From Antedon mediterranea (taxonomy: Eukaryota > Echinodermata > Crinoidea > Comatulida > Antedonidae), in NCBI RefSeq assembly GCF_964355755.1, contig NC_092680.1:14237001-14301000 (forward strand): 64,000 bases of DNA. Direction: 5' to 3'. The notes below the pieces were generated by a model that ran no database searches, was not told the DNA's origin, and was given only the letters and a program-made list of their open reading frames with translations. Below are positions 44,851 to 57,100 of this stretch, in pieces (within the stretch, counting starts at the first letter, position 1; the number at the start of each line of letters is the position of its first letter). The position numbers were made by a program, and so were the translations under genes.

Positions 44851-47800
44851 AAACTAACGAATTTCCTTTTTAGATCAATAAATATTCTGTACTAGGGCTA
44901 GCTATGGATGTAGCATAGGGCTAGTTTTAATTAATAATTAGATAAAAAGCCTAAAATAAAAGTTCTAATTACTTTTTAAACCGGAGTAGGCATAGGCCTA
45001 GGTCACCACGTCGTCGTCAGCACCCACACAAAAGATATCTTTGCCCACACCAAAGATTGTATAGCTCCGCGCTCTATACAACAATCTTTGCCGCCCCCAC
45101 ACGTCACACGAGGCTACTAGATATTTTGTTCGTCGCCGCTGTCACGCAAAATTAGGTTCCACTGCCAAATTAGATACCAAACTTAATTTGATTTGGCGTC
45201 TAAAAGGCGGCAAATTAGGTACTATTGCCAAATTAGGTTCTATTGTATTGTAAGAACTTTAGAAAATTATGGTGTCATCCATACGTATTTAAGTAAATAG
45301 GCTAATATGTCAGAAAACGTTCTTCATCTTTAGCAGTATGTACACATTTGGACAGAAAGCAAACACAAAATACATAATATGGATTCCAGATTTTATTTTG
45401 TATATACAACTATAAGGAGTTCCTTTTGTAAGGAAGTTAATAATATAAACATGAATAAAGACTGATACATAAGTGAATAAAATTTGCATTTGCACATTCT
45501 ACTCATTGTCTGACAGCACAAACTGTTTAACAGAGCAGCTCAAACTATCCTTCCTTATTCACAAAATAGGCCTACTCACAGTGCATGTTGTAGTGTTACA
45601 TTGAGAAATTGATAGAAAATCTTGAAAAAAAACAATATTAAACATGGTACACAAAGTTCTAGATAGGTCAATATAAAGATACAATTTGTACAAAAAGGTA
45701 TGTGGACTTTTGTTATGATTCAGTGTTTATTTTACTGCTATTGCATAACAGAACAAAGACACAAATTATCATTATGCAACATACTGTAGGTGTTAGTAAA
45801 CATCATTCAATGTTATACAGTACAAATAATAATAATGGTCACACCTAAGCTGGTTATGATTAAATGAACTTAATTTTTATAATGTCAATAATATCAATTA
45901 CTTAAAACACTTCTATAGATTAAACTGGTTTTGATATCTGTTGTTGTATACATGCTTCATGAATACATTAACTTAATATGAAGAACTTAAATGACTAAGA
46001 TACTACTCCGTATTTCTTTCTGTATAAAACTTTACAATCCATTAACAAGTGGTTGTCCAGGCTCCTTTTGACAGCTAAATGAAATTATGAACTAATTCCT
46101 TTATAGTTATTTTTGACAAGACTATTAATATTATTGTACTGTATTATGCTAGTGCTGAGCCCACACTACCAAAAAATCCTTTCTCTAATCCAAAAGTTTG
46201 TGGCTGCGATGAGAATATGGGGTGAGGGCAGTGTAGATATACAGTAGTAAATACAAAGCCAAGTTAAAATAATAGGTCGAGGTTTTTTGTCTAAACATCA
46301 CATTTTTTAAACATTAAAAGTTGTACAGTATAAATGATTTGTTTTACAGCGATTGCAAATCAGTCACGGCAAATACTATACTATTTTAACAAAATAAATT
46401 GGCTCCAACTGTTAAAAAATATTGACATAAAATAAACACTTGTCTAGTAGTACTATTAGGCTATGTCTAGCCATTATGAAACAAGAGCAATCAGCAGCTA
46501 CATTATCTGCATTGATCAAGCAGTTTAGTTACAGTATTTCTATTTAGAGAAAAGTTGTATATACCAAAGTATCGAACAAATATGGGACAACACTCTATCA
46601 GGTATTCTAATGCAAAGCTGTGGATGATTTAAGGTTGTTAACCAAAATTTTTACAAGAAATGAAAGAATATTATTTGTTTGGTTAAGATAATTATTATTG
46701 TATTTCAAAAGAGAATTCTACAGTATATAATTTGAGAGAAAGTTAAAAATAAAATGTTTGATGTATATTAAGTTTAGAAAGGTTCAAGATACAAGAAACT
46801 TTATTTGTCTTGATTAGTTCTCACTATTTTTAAGCCCTTAACTTGATATATTACAATGTTTATAACTTATTTTTGGGTAAATAAAAGAAAGATGCTATAT
46901 CTTTGATTCGATATCTTGCTTAATTATTCAGAATTGTTGTCTAAATTGGGAGAATATCATGTTTTATAAGTTCATATTTTTAAAACCACCTAAAACCCCC
47001 AAAATAATTACCCTTTTTCAAATCATCTTCTTACTTTATATAATACTCCTTTACATGTGTTGAATATACTGTACATAATAAACAGAAAGCAATTCAACTT
47101 ATAACACTACATGAATATGATTAATATACTTTATTGCAAGCAGTTACTGATTGTCATCATATTTTAATATTCTTTTCTCATCCAACACTTGTAAAAAATT
47201 CTAATAGCTTTCTGAAAGTATTTACATTCATTTTATGGAATCAGTATTAGCATATATCCCACAAATGCATCATCATTTTAAATACACACTGTTTTGTGCT
47301 TTATGCAGTAAGGGAAACCCCAAAAACATAATTCTGTATTATATTTCAAATAAAGAATCGGACTTTTGCGCGAGGAAATAATGTACGAATGAATTTTGTG
47401 CACATGTACTGAATATTCCGTTTTGCGTAAATAGAGCTATGGTTTCAAGTTAGTGATTTGGAGATGTGGGTTTGAGTCACATTCAATAACAGAATTTTTT
47501 CCCAAGCATTAGCAACAAATTAAAAAAAAATTAATTTTACATCCTATGGGTTTTACAATCAACTATTGTGTTGTACCAAACACTAGAATTCTAGTGTAAA
47601 GTATAATTATATATTTGGTGAGTGGGGGGAGGGGGGGGGGGGGGAGGAAGAATGTGAAACAATTTGTTTTCACATACTCAGTATTCAGGTAAGGCAACAA
47701 AAATCATTCATACAATATTGTGAAGGGGTAGAGTAGACATCTAACTCCATATCTTAAATCTGTGATAAAATAGTTATATTTTGATAAACAAAGCACTAGT

Positions 47801-48136
47801 TTTTAAAAATCAACTATACAGTTGTAAACTGCTTGTACAATAATGCATTATGTTTTCTTTTAGACTTATTATACTGCCTAAATAGGGCTAGGCAATATAG
47901 TGATTGTTATGTATTGAGCGCCATGCAGTGTACAGCTAAGCTTGATGGAAAAAATGTAAACATCATTCTAATGTGCACCGTTCTTATTTACAATCTGATA
48001 CGAAACAAACTGTTGCACCCCGTACATGTACATGTCTGATAAGAAACAAACTGTTGCACCCCGTACATGTACATGTTTTTTTTTACAACAGGGTAATTAA
48101 GGCCAGACTTAAAAATGGCCAGGTTTGAATTTTATT
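44851..48136. other. Downstream flank of ENSA/ARPP19, probably its long 3' UTR
   Basis: No protein gene is seen. 45050-45105 holds an inverted pair (CAAAGATTGTATAG / CTATACAACAATCTTTG) and 45130-45250 several GCCAAATTAGGTTCTATTG words. The rest is AT-rich and mostly repeat-free, which fits a long 3' UTR of the minus-strand gene ending at 48137. Confidence 0.45.
47621..47650 (+). repeat. Poly-G tract
   Basis: A run of about 20 G broken only by single A near its ends. A comparable poly-C tract is at 49596-49620. Confidence 0.9.
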
Positions 48137-51100
48137 CTAACTGTCCAACGCGGCAAGTTTGCTTTTACCCCCCGACGGTTTACGTTGTGGGAGCAACGCG
48201 GGTGTAGGGATCATGCCTCCTACTACTAGTTCAGGTTGCATTCGCCTTCCTGGTCTCACTTTCTGTTGGTTCTGTTTAGCCATCATGTAATCTCCAGAAT
48301 CAAAAAATCTATTCTGTAAATAATAAAAAAAATGAAGCAGATTTAATATTTATTCAAAGGACAAAATATTTACTGTAACTTGAGTTGCATGATTAGACGT
48401 CTGGGCAAGCTTATTTTGAAAATAATGATTAAAATTAATATTAGTCCAGTTGCATTAGTAACTGGACAATTAACTTAATAGTTAGTATAGTACTGCATTG
48501 TGTGTAAGTGTCAAGCAACTGGGGCATGCAGATAGATTGTCAATTTTACTCAGTTCTATTCAACATGAGTCACTTCCCAAATTTGTAGATTCAATTCAAA
48601 ATTTGAAGGGATCATAAATTGTTGTAATTTCAATGTTGGAATTCATTTGTTTGGCGATCAATCAGTCATTTAAGGTTAAATGGTACAAGCACTAGAGAGG
48701 GCAGTCAAGTTCTATTTTGGCAGTCAATCACAGCCATTTAAGGTTAGATGGAGACAAGGCAGTCAAGCTCTATTTAAGCCACCCACAAGCTCCTTACAAT
48801 ATCACTTTCATCAATTTTGAAAAAACAAAACTATAAAGAGTTAAATTGACTTATATCGAGGTTTAATTTCAAACGCAAAAGAAATCACTGCAGCTTGAAC
48901 ATTGTTACATTTTTAAAACAACTGGAATGGAAGTTATATCAGATGTACTGCACCTCTCACAGTTACAGTAGAACCTTTTTTTTACGTATGGTATGGGACC
49001 GAAAGGCGTGTGTAAAACATAGGATTCATAAAATTCAGGTTGACTTCAAATTGACCCCCAAATACGTAGATCGTAGCTAAAAAGGCTAGCAAGATGTGAG
49101 GCCTAACTAAGAAAGTACAATATATACAGTACAGGCTGTGCGATGTTTAAATAAAGTGTACCGTAATTAAAATATTAATGTTCTTGTATTTTCTATCAAT
49201 AAAAACAGCCGCTGCTGTAGGGGGAATGCATGTGTGCAGCTGTCTCACACAGCCATGGCTTTATGCTTTGTTGTTGTTAAATTGCGCCCTCAATGTAAGA
49301 AAATGATGACGTCATCGGTCATTTTAAGCGTACGTAAAATCCAGGAAACCTAAAATCAGGGTACGTAAAACATAAGTTCTACTGTATATCAAAGTTATTT
49401 CATTTCATTTTCATTTCATTTATTTATTTCACTTTACAAATATATAATATAAAGTGGAGGAGCCTAAAAGAAAGCAAAGCTTGTGGTGAATAGGCTCCTC
49501 CTTATACTAAGAGGTAGAAGAGAGTTAACTAATCACAAACATACCATATTTAATCAAATAAACTCTCCCATAGAACATAATTTGGAATAAAAGCCTCTCC
49601 CCCCCCCCCCTCCCCCCACTAATCGTTATTTATTTCCGTTATTTATTTTTCATTTTATTCATGTTTCTTGTTGACAATGCTATTCCTGCTGGTGGTAATT
49701 GTACTTAATCTAAATAAGCATAAGTATCTATTAATACATTGTTTTACCAACAAGAAATGCTTTCTATGTATCAAGATATACGGTAGTTTAGCAAAGTTAG
49801 TTTAAACCAAAAATTAAGGTTGACAATTGATGGTGATGTAGTGCACTAGTCATCGCTATTTAAGCACCTTGAGCACTTTGTGGATATGTGCGCTCTATAA
49901 ATCTTATTATTATTTCATCATGTGATTGGTCAATGTTGCTCAGTAAATTATTATACTTACTCCTTTTTGTAATCGTTTCTTTAACAGTTCGCCTGGCTTT
50001 CTCACATTTCCATACTTTGCTCTTAACTTTGCCTCTGCTTCTTGCTCTGGTGAAATATCCTTACAAAATAACAAAGATTAAATTCATTTTGATTAACTAG
50101 TATAAAAATTTGGAAATGATTTAATTTCAGGTATTTGATCAATCTGTTATATGACCAGTTATTTAGTAATAGTAGGCGTGTGAAGGTGCTTATTTGAGGC
50201 AAGTTGTGGTAGGTAACATTTTAAAACTTAATGGACCAGTCCGCAACCACGCCCTCATGTGGGAACGTACCAACGTACCCCCATCATCATTTTCTTTCGT
50301 AACGTGAGAAATTCACTTTTAACTTAAATTTTATCAGTTTCTGAAAGAATTACACTTTGAAATTTGTAATATACCAATTAATAATCAATTCCAAACAGGT
50401 CCCAGGTGGCTGCTCTCTGGTGGTAGGATTTGTTGCTCTGGTAGGTATTTAGTTAATAGTAGGACCCGCCGAGGCTTAGCATTTTTATTACGCCGTGGTT
50501 AGGATTCCGGCACCGGAACTCAACTGCCCAGCGTTAGGGAATCCGACACGCTATTGCGCATGCCCAGAGCGAGGTAATCTATACTTATCAACAGCGATGG
50601 ATCATTTCATAGCTGCGCCACACGGCGAACTAGCCTACAGTAGATGCCTACTAATACGGGATCCACTACCGTAATCTAGGCTAGGGCTACCAGTTAGACG
50701 TGACCAGTGGGCCTATTTATTTTGTAATTAAAAAGTGGTTGCTTCATTCATATATAAACTTCATATCATTAGGTTATATGCATTATCATGCATATAACCT
50801 CTTGATTCTGTCAGAATCTTTATTTATTCATTCCTTTATTTATTCTTTCCTTAGCACTATTTTGTCCGTGAATTATCTTGGCATCAGTTTCATCTAGCTA
50901 AGTCAAGTTTTCAGAGTATATTCCTTATGGCCAGGAATCGATGTGGTTATATTTTCACGATGAGCAATCAAATTTCACATCACGTTTGTAATCATATCTT
51001 CACAAGCATGAATCACAATTAAACAAAATTTGGTACTCATAAATTTCAGGTCATATTTCATCATATGGCAATACAATTACGTGCGTAGCGCATATAACGC

Positions 51101-54100
51101 TTGCGTACGCGCGCTTAAAATGTTCAAAATTGTCAAAATTTATTTTCGATGAAATTAGAGTACGTTTCAGGCAATTTTAAGCGTTTAAAAAATTGCCATG
51201 AGTGCGCAGACTTTTGCACGCGCACTGCGCGTTAAACGTTAATGGGCACTCTTTTTGCCCGATTTCTGTTTTACAATCTTTCTTTAATAATATCATCATA
51301 TTTGATTCACGTTTCAACTCGAAATTGCGTTATACGAGCACGTCAAAAGTGACTGGCTACGCACGTATAAGTTAACAAAATGGTGAAAATATGCTAAATT
51401 TTAAAATTAATATATATCGTCAGAATGCTGGGGAACACCTATTTTTTATTTAATTTTCTTGAAGTGTACTGTATGTATCATATGTATGATTTATTATCAA
51501 ATTAAGAGAACAAAAGTTGATTAAGTCATCATTAATTGCATATTTAATTTAAAAAAAATAATTTCGACAATCAAACAAATTATGACATTTTCTTAGGCCA
51601 AAATAACAAACTTAAAATTAACTTTCTTCCTTCAAAAGTTCATATATTAAAGTTAAAAGTATATAGTTTGACAGTGCATCATTTGTTTACATTTTAAAGA
51701 TATCATAGGCCCCGTTTCTGCTGCCAAAAATATACCGTATATATACGGTATATTTTATATACGGTATATTTTTTGGCAGCAGAAATGGGTCTCATAAAAA
51801 ATATACTGTATATATATGCGGTATATATACCGCATAAATATCCCCATCGTTTGTGGATATTATACGGTATATTCCAAAATATACCGTATATTTCGTACCC
51901 CGTTTCTGCTGCACTCAAAATATACCGTATATGTGACCCGGCCCATGACACGAGGTCAAAAACTAACAGAGCGTGACGCGTTTGTTTGGGTTTTTCTGCT
52001 GCATTGACAAACGCGTGTATAATAAGCAAGCAACAGATCAAAATATCACTGTGGACTGAAGAAATAACTATTTTTGCAATTCAATTGTGGGGAGAAGCGA
52101 AGGTTGGGGGGAGACTACATGGCAACAGAAGAGATACCGAGATTTACAAAAGTATCTCAAACAAAATAAAAGCAGAATTTGTGGTAGACTTAATAACGCC
52201 AAAGTTATCGGCAAACGCCGTCGTCTTCTTTGCATAAATGTAGTCAATGCCCATTCTACATTTCTAGATTGTTTGTGCGATGTAAATTCGTTGCCACTTC
52301 TGATCATTAGATTTAAAATAGAAAGCAATGCTAAGACGTTTTGAGAAACCATAATTGTTTTGTTTTTGTCATGTAACCTCACTACACGAGACTCTAGGTC
52401 AATCCATACTTCCGTCTCACAAAATGCATTTTGGGTATATGAAAGCCAACTTTTTTTACAGCCCACCCACGAAGTATGTGCAGCGGAAACGGTGCACGAA
52501 TTTCATATACGGTATATATACGGTATATTTATACGGTATATTTATACGGTATATTTGGGATTGGCAGCAGAAACAGGGCCATAGTAAAAAATTATAATTC
52601 ATTGCGGTATGTAATAATCTATTTGCACCAAAGTGGTTACTGCATAGTAAATACACGGAGGAATTTTTCTACAACTTTTAGTCAGTTGTGTATGGCTCGA
52701 TGGCCTGTGCTCGTGTCTATGGCATTCAAGGTACCGAGATCAAGGTACCTTGGGAAACGAAATTTGATTTTTTTTTTATTATCCGTATTGTTTGTTCAAA
52801 TTTATTTCTTAGTGTATAGATTATACACATGATTTATAATGAAATCTAGATAAAAATTAACTTATGTCTTTATTATTATGTAACAACAAATGTGGTTTAT
52901 TACATTATACGCATATGGATCTCTGATCGGATTGTGATACCGGCTATGGTGTTCGCGTTAGCAAGGTCCTATCATATACAGTATTATAAATAATTAAAGA
53001 TTCTGAGAAAATCAATCAATCAATATATCTTTTAAAAATCAATTATCTTTATTTAAATCAATGCATAAGATAACCTATACCGTAATTCGTCATAGTGACG
53101 AATTAAATCTAGTTATGAATTATAATTACATGACTAGTTTTATGATTTTTCCTAACGCATTATTTATACTGTACATGACAACATGCAATCACAAATTTTG
53201 GCCGCCAAAACAGGTCCGGCCTGGATAAAATCGGTCCGGGCAGTAGGACTGTTTTTGGCCGCCAAATATGGTCCGGTCTTACAAATATATGGTGCGCAAA
53301 ATGAGTCATAATGTCATTTTGAAAAAAGGGCCATGATTGTCATTATACTGTATTGAAAACTACAGGGTTTTATTTGTTATTTTAATATTATAAATTAAGT
53401 CTGTTTTTTTATTATCATTATTAATAGTAACTATCAGTAATTAGTACTAATTGTTAAGCTTTTTGTGTACAATGTACAGTATCTCTGCCTGTTTTTAATC
53501 TACTTTGTTCTTTTGTTCGTTTCCCCATGTTAAAAAGAATTAAATTTATTATTCAATTCAATACAATTATTATAAAAAAATTATTGATTGATTGATTGAA
53601 ATATATATTTATACTGGGTAACCTCTTCAGTCAAAGACTGGTCTCCCAGAGGGCCCAGTTGGTGATCAGTGGCTATGATGTACTAATACAACCGGGGTAA
53701 CCCCCTACTCGTCTCGAAAGATGTACTAGGTTCTTTAAAGTGCACACGATGTGTACACTGGACCTACGGTTTATAGCCCTTATCCGAGAAGACTCGTTCT
53801 ACCACCAGAACCATGGAGTGAGTGAGCCTCGAACCCCTGCCGATGTTATGGCTACGTAATTACGGTTCCACTGTCTTACCCGCTCGGTTAATATTGATTA
53901 GGCTGAGGAATGAAAAAGGCCTCGATCATAAAATAAAATCTAGCTGGCAATATCAGCATCTCATACACGTTCATGTGAGTGTGTGGCAGGCTGAAATATC
54001 AGTGAACACCTAAGTCATGTTTTTAGATAAAATACATTTATTTATCGTATCTATCCGACAAGATAACTATACTTATATATATCATGGGATATTTTTTTAG

Positions 54101-57100
54101 CCATAAACAACTTAAACCAGCATCATAGGCCTAGTAATTCAATTAAAATCGGCAGAAGAAAAACCCGGACCGATTTTGGCAGTGGCGGACTGCTTTTGGC
54201 CACAACTTTGGAGCCAAAACTGGTCCGGCCGGACCGATTTTGGCTCCCGGACCATATTTGTCGTGACACAGCCACCGCGTGGATGTGAAAAAACTGTTCC
54301 GGAAGTCAGGGTCGCAACGCTAAAAACAGCATTACGATTCTTAGATAGATACATACCGATACTTATTACAGGGTTCGTACACCCGTGAGCTAGTAAAATT
54401 CCAGGACATTTCAAGGACATTCAATGTCAACATTTTAAAATTTCAAGGACATTATTATACCTAAATATTAAGTTCAACAGATTAATAAAAAAAAATGAAT
54501 TCGTAGTTACGATGTTTTTCAGAAATTCAAGTACTAACTGTAGCCACTAAAAAAACATACAGTACTGAAAACATAGGCGTGGGAAATCGAGTAAAATGAC
54601 ACGTAACGGTAGTAAAGCGTAAAGAGTTGTAACAACTCCCTGGTAAAGCCTTTGTGGAACCGCGCCAGACTTCCGCGCCTATCGAGGGTAGTCACGGCGT
54701 GTATTGAACAAAGGCTGATGTTTCCATAGTCACTGCACTGTCGACGATATTTGGTAATTTGATACTACTATAGGATGACGTTCTACAATTCGTTCGGAAT
54801 TCGGAGTTTAAATGCCGTTTCTGTATATCGTATGTTTTTTTTAGAAGGTATAAATAAAAGAAATCAAACCATATTCTAATTCACTCTGAACTTTATTCAA
54901 AACGATCATAAACACATGAGATTTTTACATTGTTTATTTTTTACAACTTAGTAATTTCTGCTAATTTAATCTACACAATAGCCTAGCTATTTTTGATTTC
55001 CTCTAATTTATGTCTAATGTCTTCCTCTAGTTGAGCTAATTGCTCTTTTTTTTCAGAAGCGGTTCTACGCAAGCTATTAGCTTTGGCAATGAGGGTAAGA
55101 CTACCTTTACTTTCAGCTTGATCGGAAAACTTTGCAGACGATTTTTCTAAACCCATAATATCAGCAATACATCTTTTTTTGGCTTTCTTTAAGTTATCTA
55201 ACTCATCGATCGTCGATTTTCTCTTAATAGCCTTTGAAGATTCTGCCGCTTTACGTTTTTCATTATCAAGATGGAGATTATAGCGTTGCCTAGCCCCACT
55301 CACAGAAGTAATTAATTGGGGCGTTATCTTTACAGACAAAACACCACCAACTGAAGCTATGTGACCGCATACAACGCGCTTCGAAACATATGTACTCTCT
55401 GACATATTGACAGCCGCTACCTCCTTGTTTACACTAAAACCTCTCTCAACAGTCGCCTGGCCATGGGAAAGCATTAGAATCAATTTTACTACCCCCCAGA
55501 ATGCGTGATACTTAGTGGTTTTGCTAAGGCGGTCATAGTAAAATTCGTCAATTCTACATTTAGGATCGTATTCAGTGAAATCTGATAAATTATTTAACAC
55601 AACAAAATCATAGAATTCGTTTGCCTGATTAACAATTTCATCACACATGTCATGGTTGATTTTTTGGTTGTCTGCTAATATTTTTAATACAGCCTTTAGT
55701 CTACCAACATTAAGAGATCGCGCATTACCACTTAAACAAAAATTTCTTGGATCGAGAAATTTCGCTTTTTGAACGATTCTGAAACCAAGTGGGCATTTAG
55801 ATAGCACTTTCTTAACAATTGTAAGAACCATGGTCTTGCACTCATTTTTAAACCTGAGTTCTTGTAACTCGGACACCTTCTTTTTCTTGATCAACTCCTT
55901 TATATGCTCTGAAGCTAATATTCCACAGTCTACTTTGTTAGCAAGTAAATGGTTTTTCGTTTCATCTATATTAAAGTTAGTGAAACTTTGGCCATTCACG
56001 AGCCCGGAAAGGACGTCTGGTTTAATGACCAATCTCAATAGCCCTCTCAAACATGCCACTAGATCTTTCTCAAGAAACGGTATCATTGGTTGATCTGTTT
56101 GATATTTTTTAAGAAACGTTTCCATTTGTGTGGCCACCATCACAAAAAAGTGCATTCTGGGCACCGTAAATAAGTCTACTGAAGCAGCCTTCAGAGTGTC
56201 ATACGACTTTGTTTTTGGGTCATTTATTTTCTTTTCGGTCACCTGCTTGATGTACGTTTTAAGGTGCGGAAAAACACTGAGAAACCGCTTCGCAACTGCA
56301 GCATTCTCCACCCATCTGTGTTTACAAAACTTAAGGCCAAACACATGTGTGCCAGTAGCGTTCTCAAAATCTTCCCGACGAGCAGGGGTGTCTTTGAACA
56401 GTATTTGTAAACTAGACAGTATGTCGTAGACCTTCCAATCAATTGACTGCACACCACTTTGAAACCCATTGTGCATTACATGAAGGCCACACGACCCAAT
56501 GTTGAGAACTGATGTATTGTAATTCGTCTTTATATCGGCAGAGAGAAGTTTATAAAACTTCCAATTGACGTTTGGACCATCCATACCGATTTGAAGTAAT
56601 TTTGCGAGATTTAGTTTGTCTGCACATATCTTAAAATCGGTGACGACTTTCTCAGCAGTAGCATGACCCATGAATGTACTATCAAAGAATCTAGTTTCCA
56701 CGTGGTTGTTAGCCCAAAATCGGACATGGATATCCATTTGCTTTAGTTGTGTACCTTTGTTTAGACTTTCATCAAATAGTAGAACGTAATCTGACTCATC
56801 CGTAACACGTTTCAGAAGTAATGACCTAAAATGAACAAAACTTAGACTAAAAACATTTGTTTTTTATACTCACCAGGCTATTACTCAATACAGAAATGCC
56901 TATTACAATTATTTATTTAATCTAAATTGTAGGCCTATATCAATCGATATCAAACAAAACTTACCTAAAATATGGCGCTAACCCATAATTAACAACATAA
57001 GCAAACTTTTTTTCACCACAACTAAATTTTGCAGCTATTCCACTATCTGGAAACATCGCCTGGAATACTTCATTTATTTCATCCATCGACTTGTTCGAAT

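Noticed and set aside
51703-52237. Several short frames with YTVYIRYI-type residues on both strands
   Set aside because: They are translations of ATATACCGTATATA palindromes in a transposon end.
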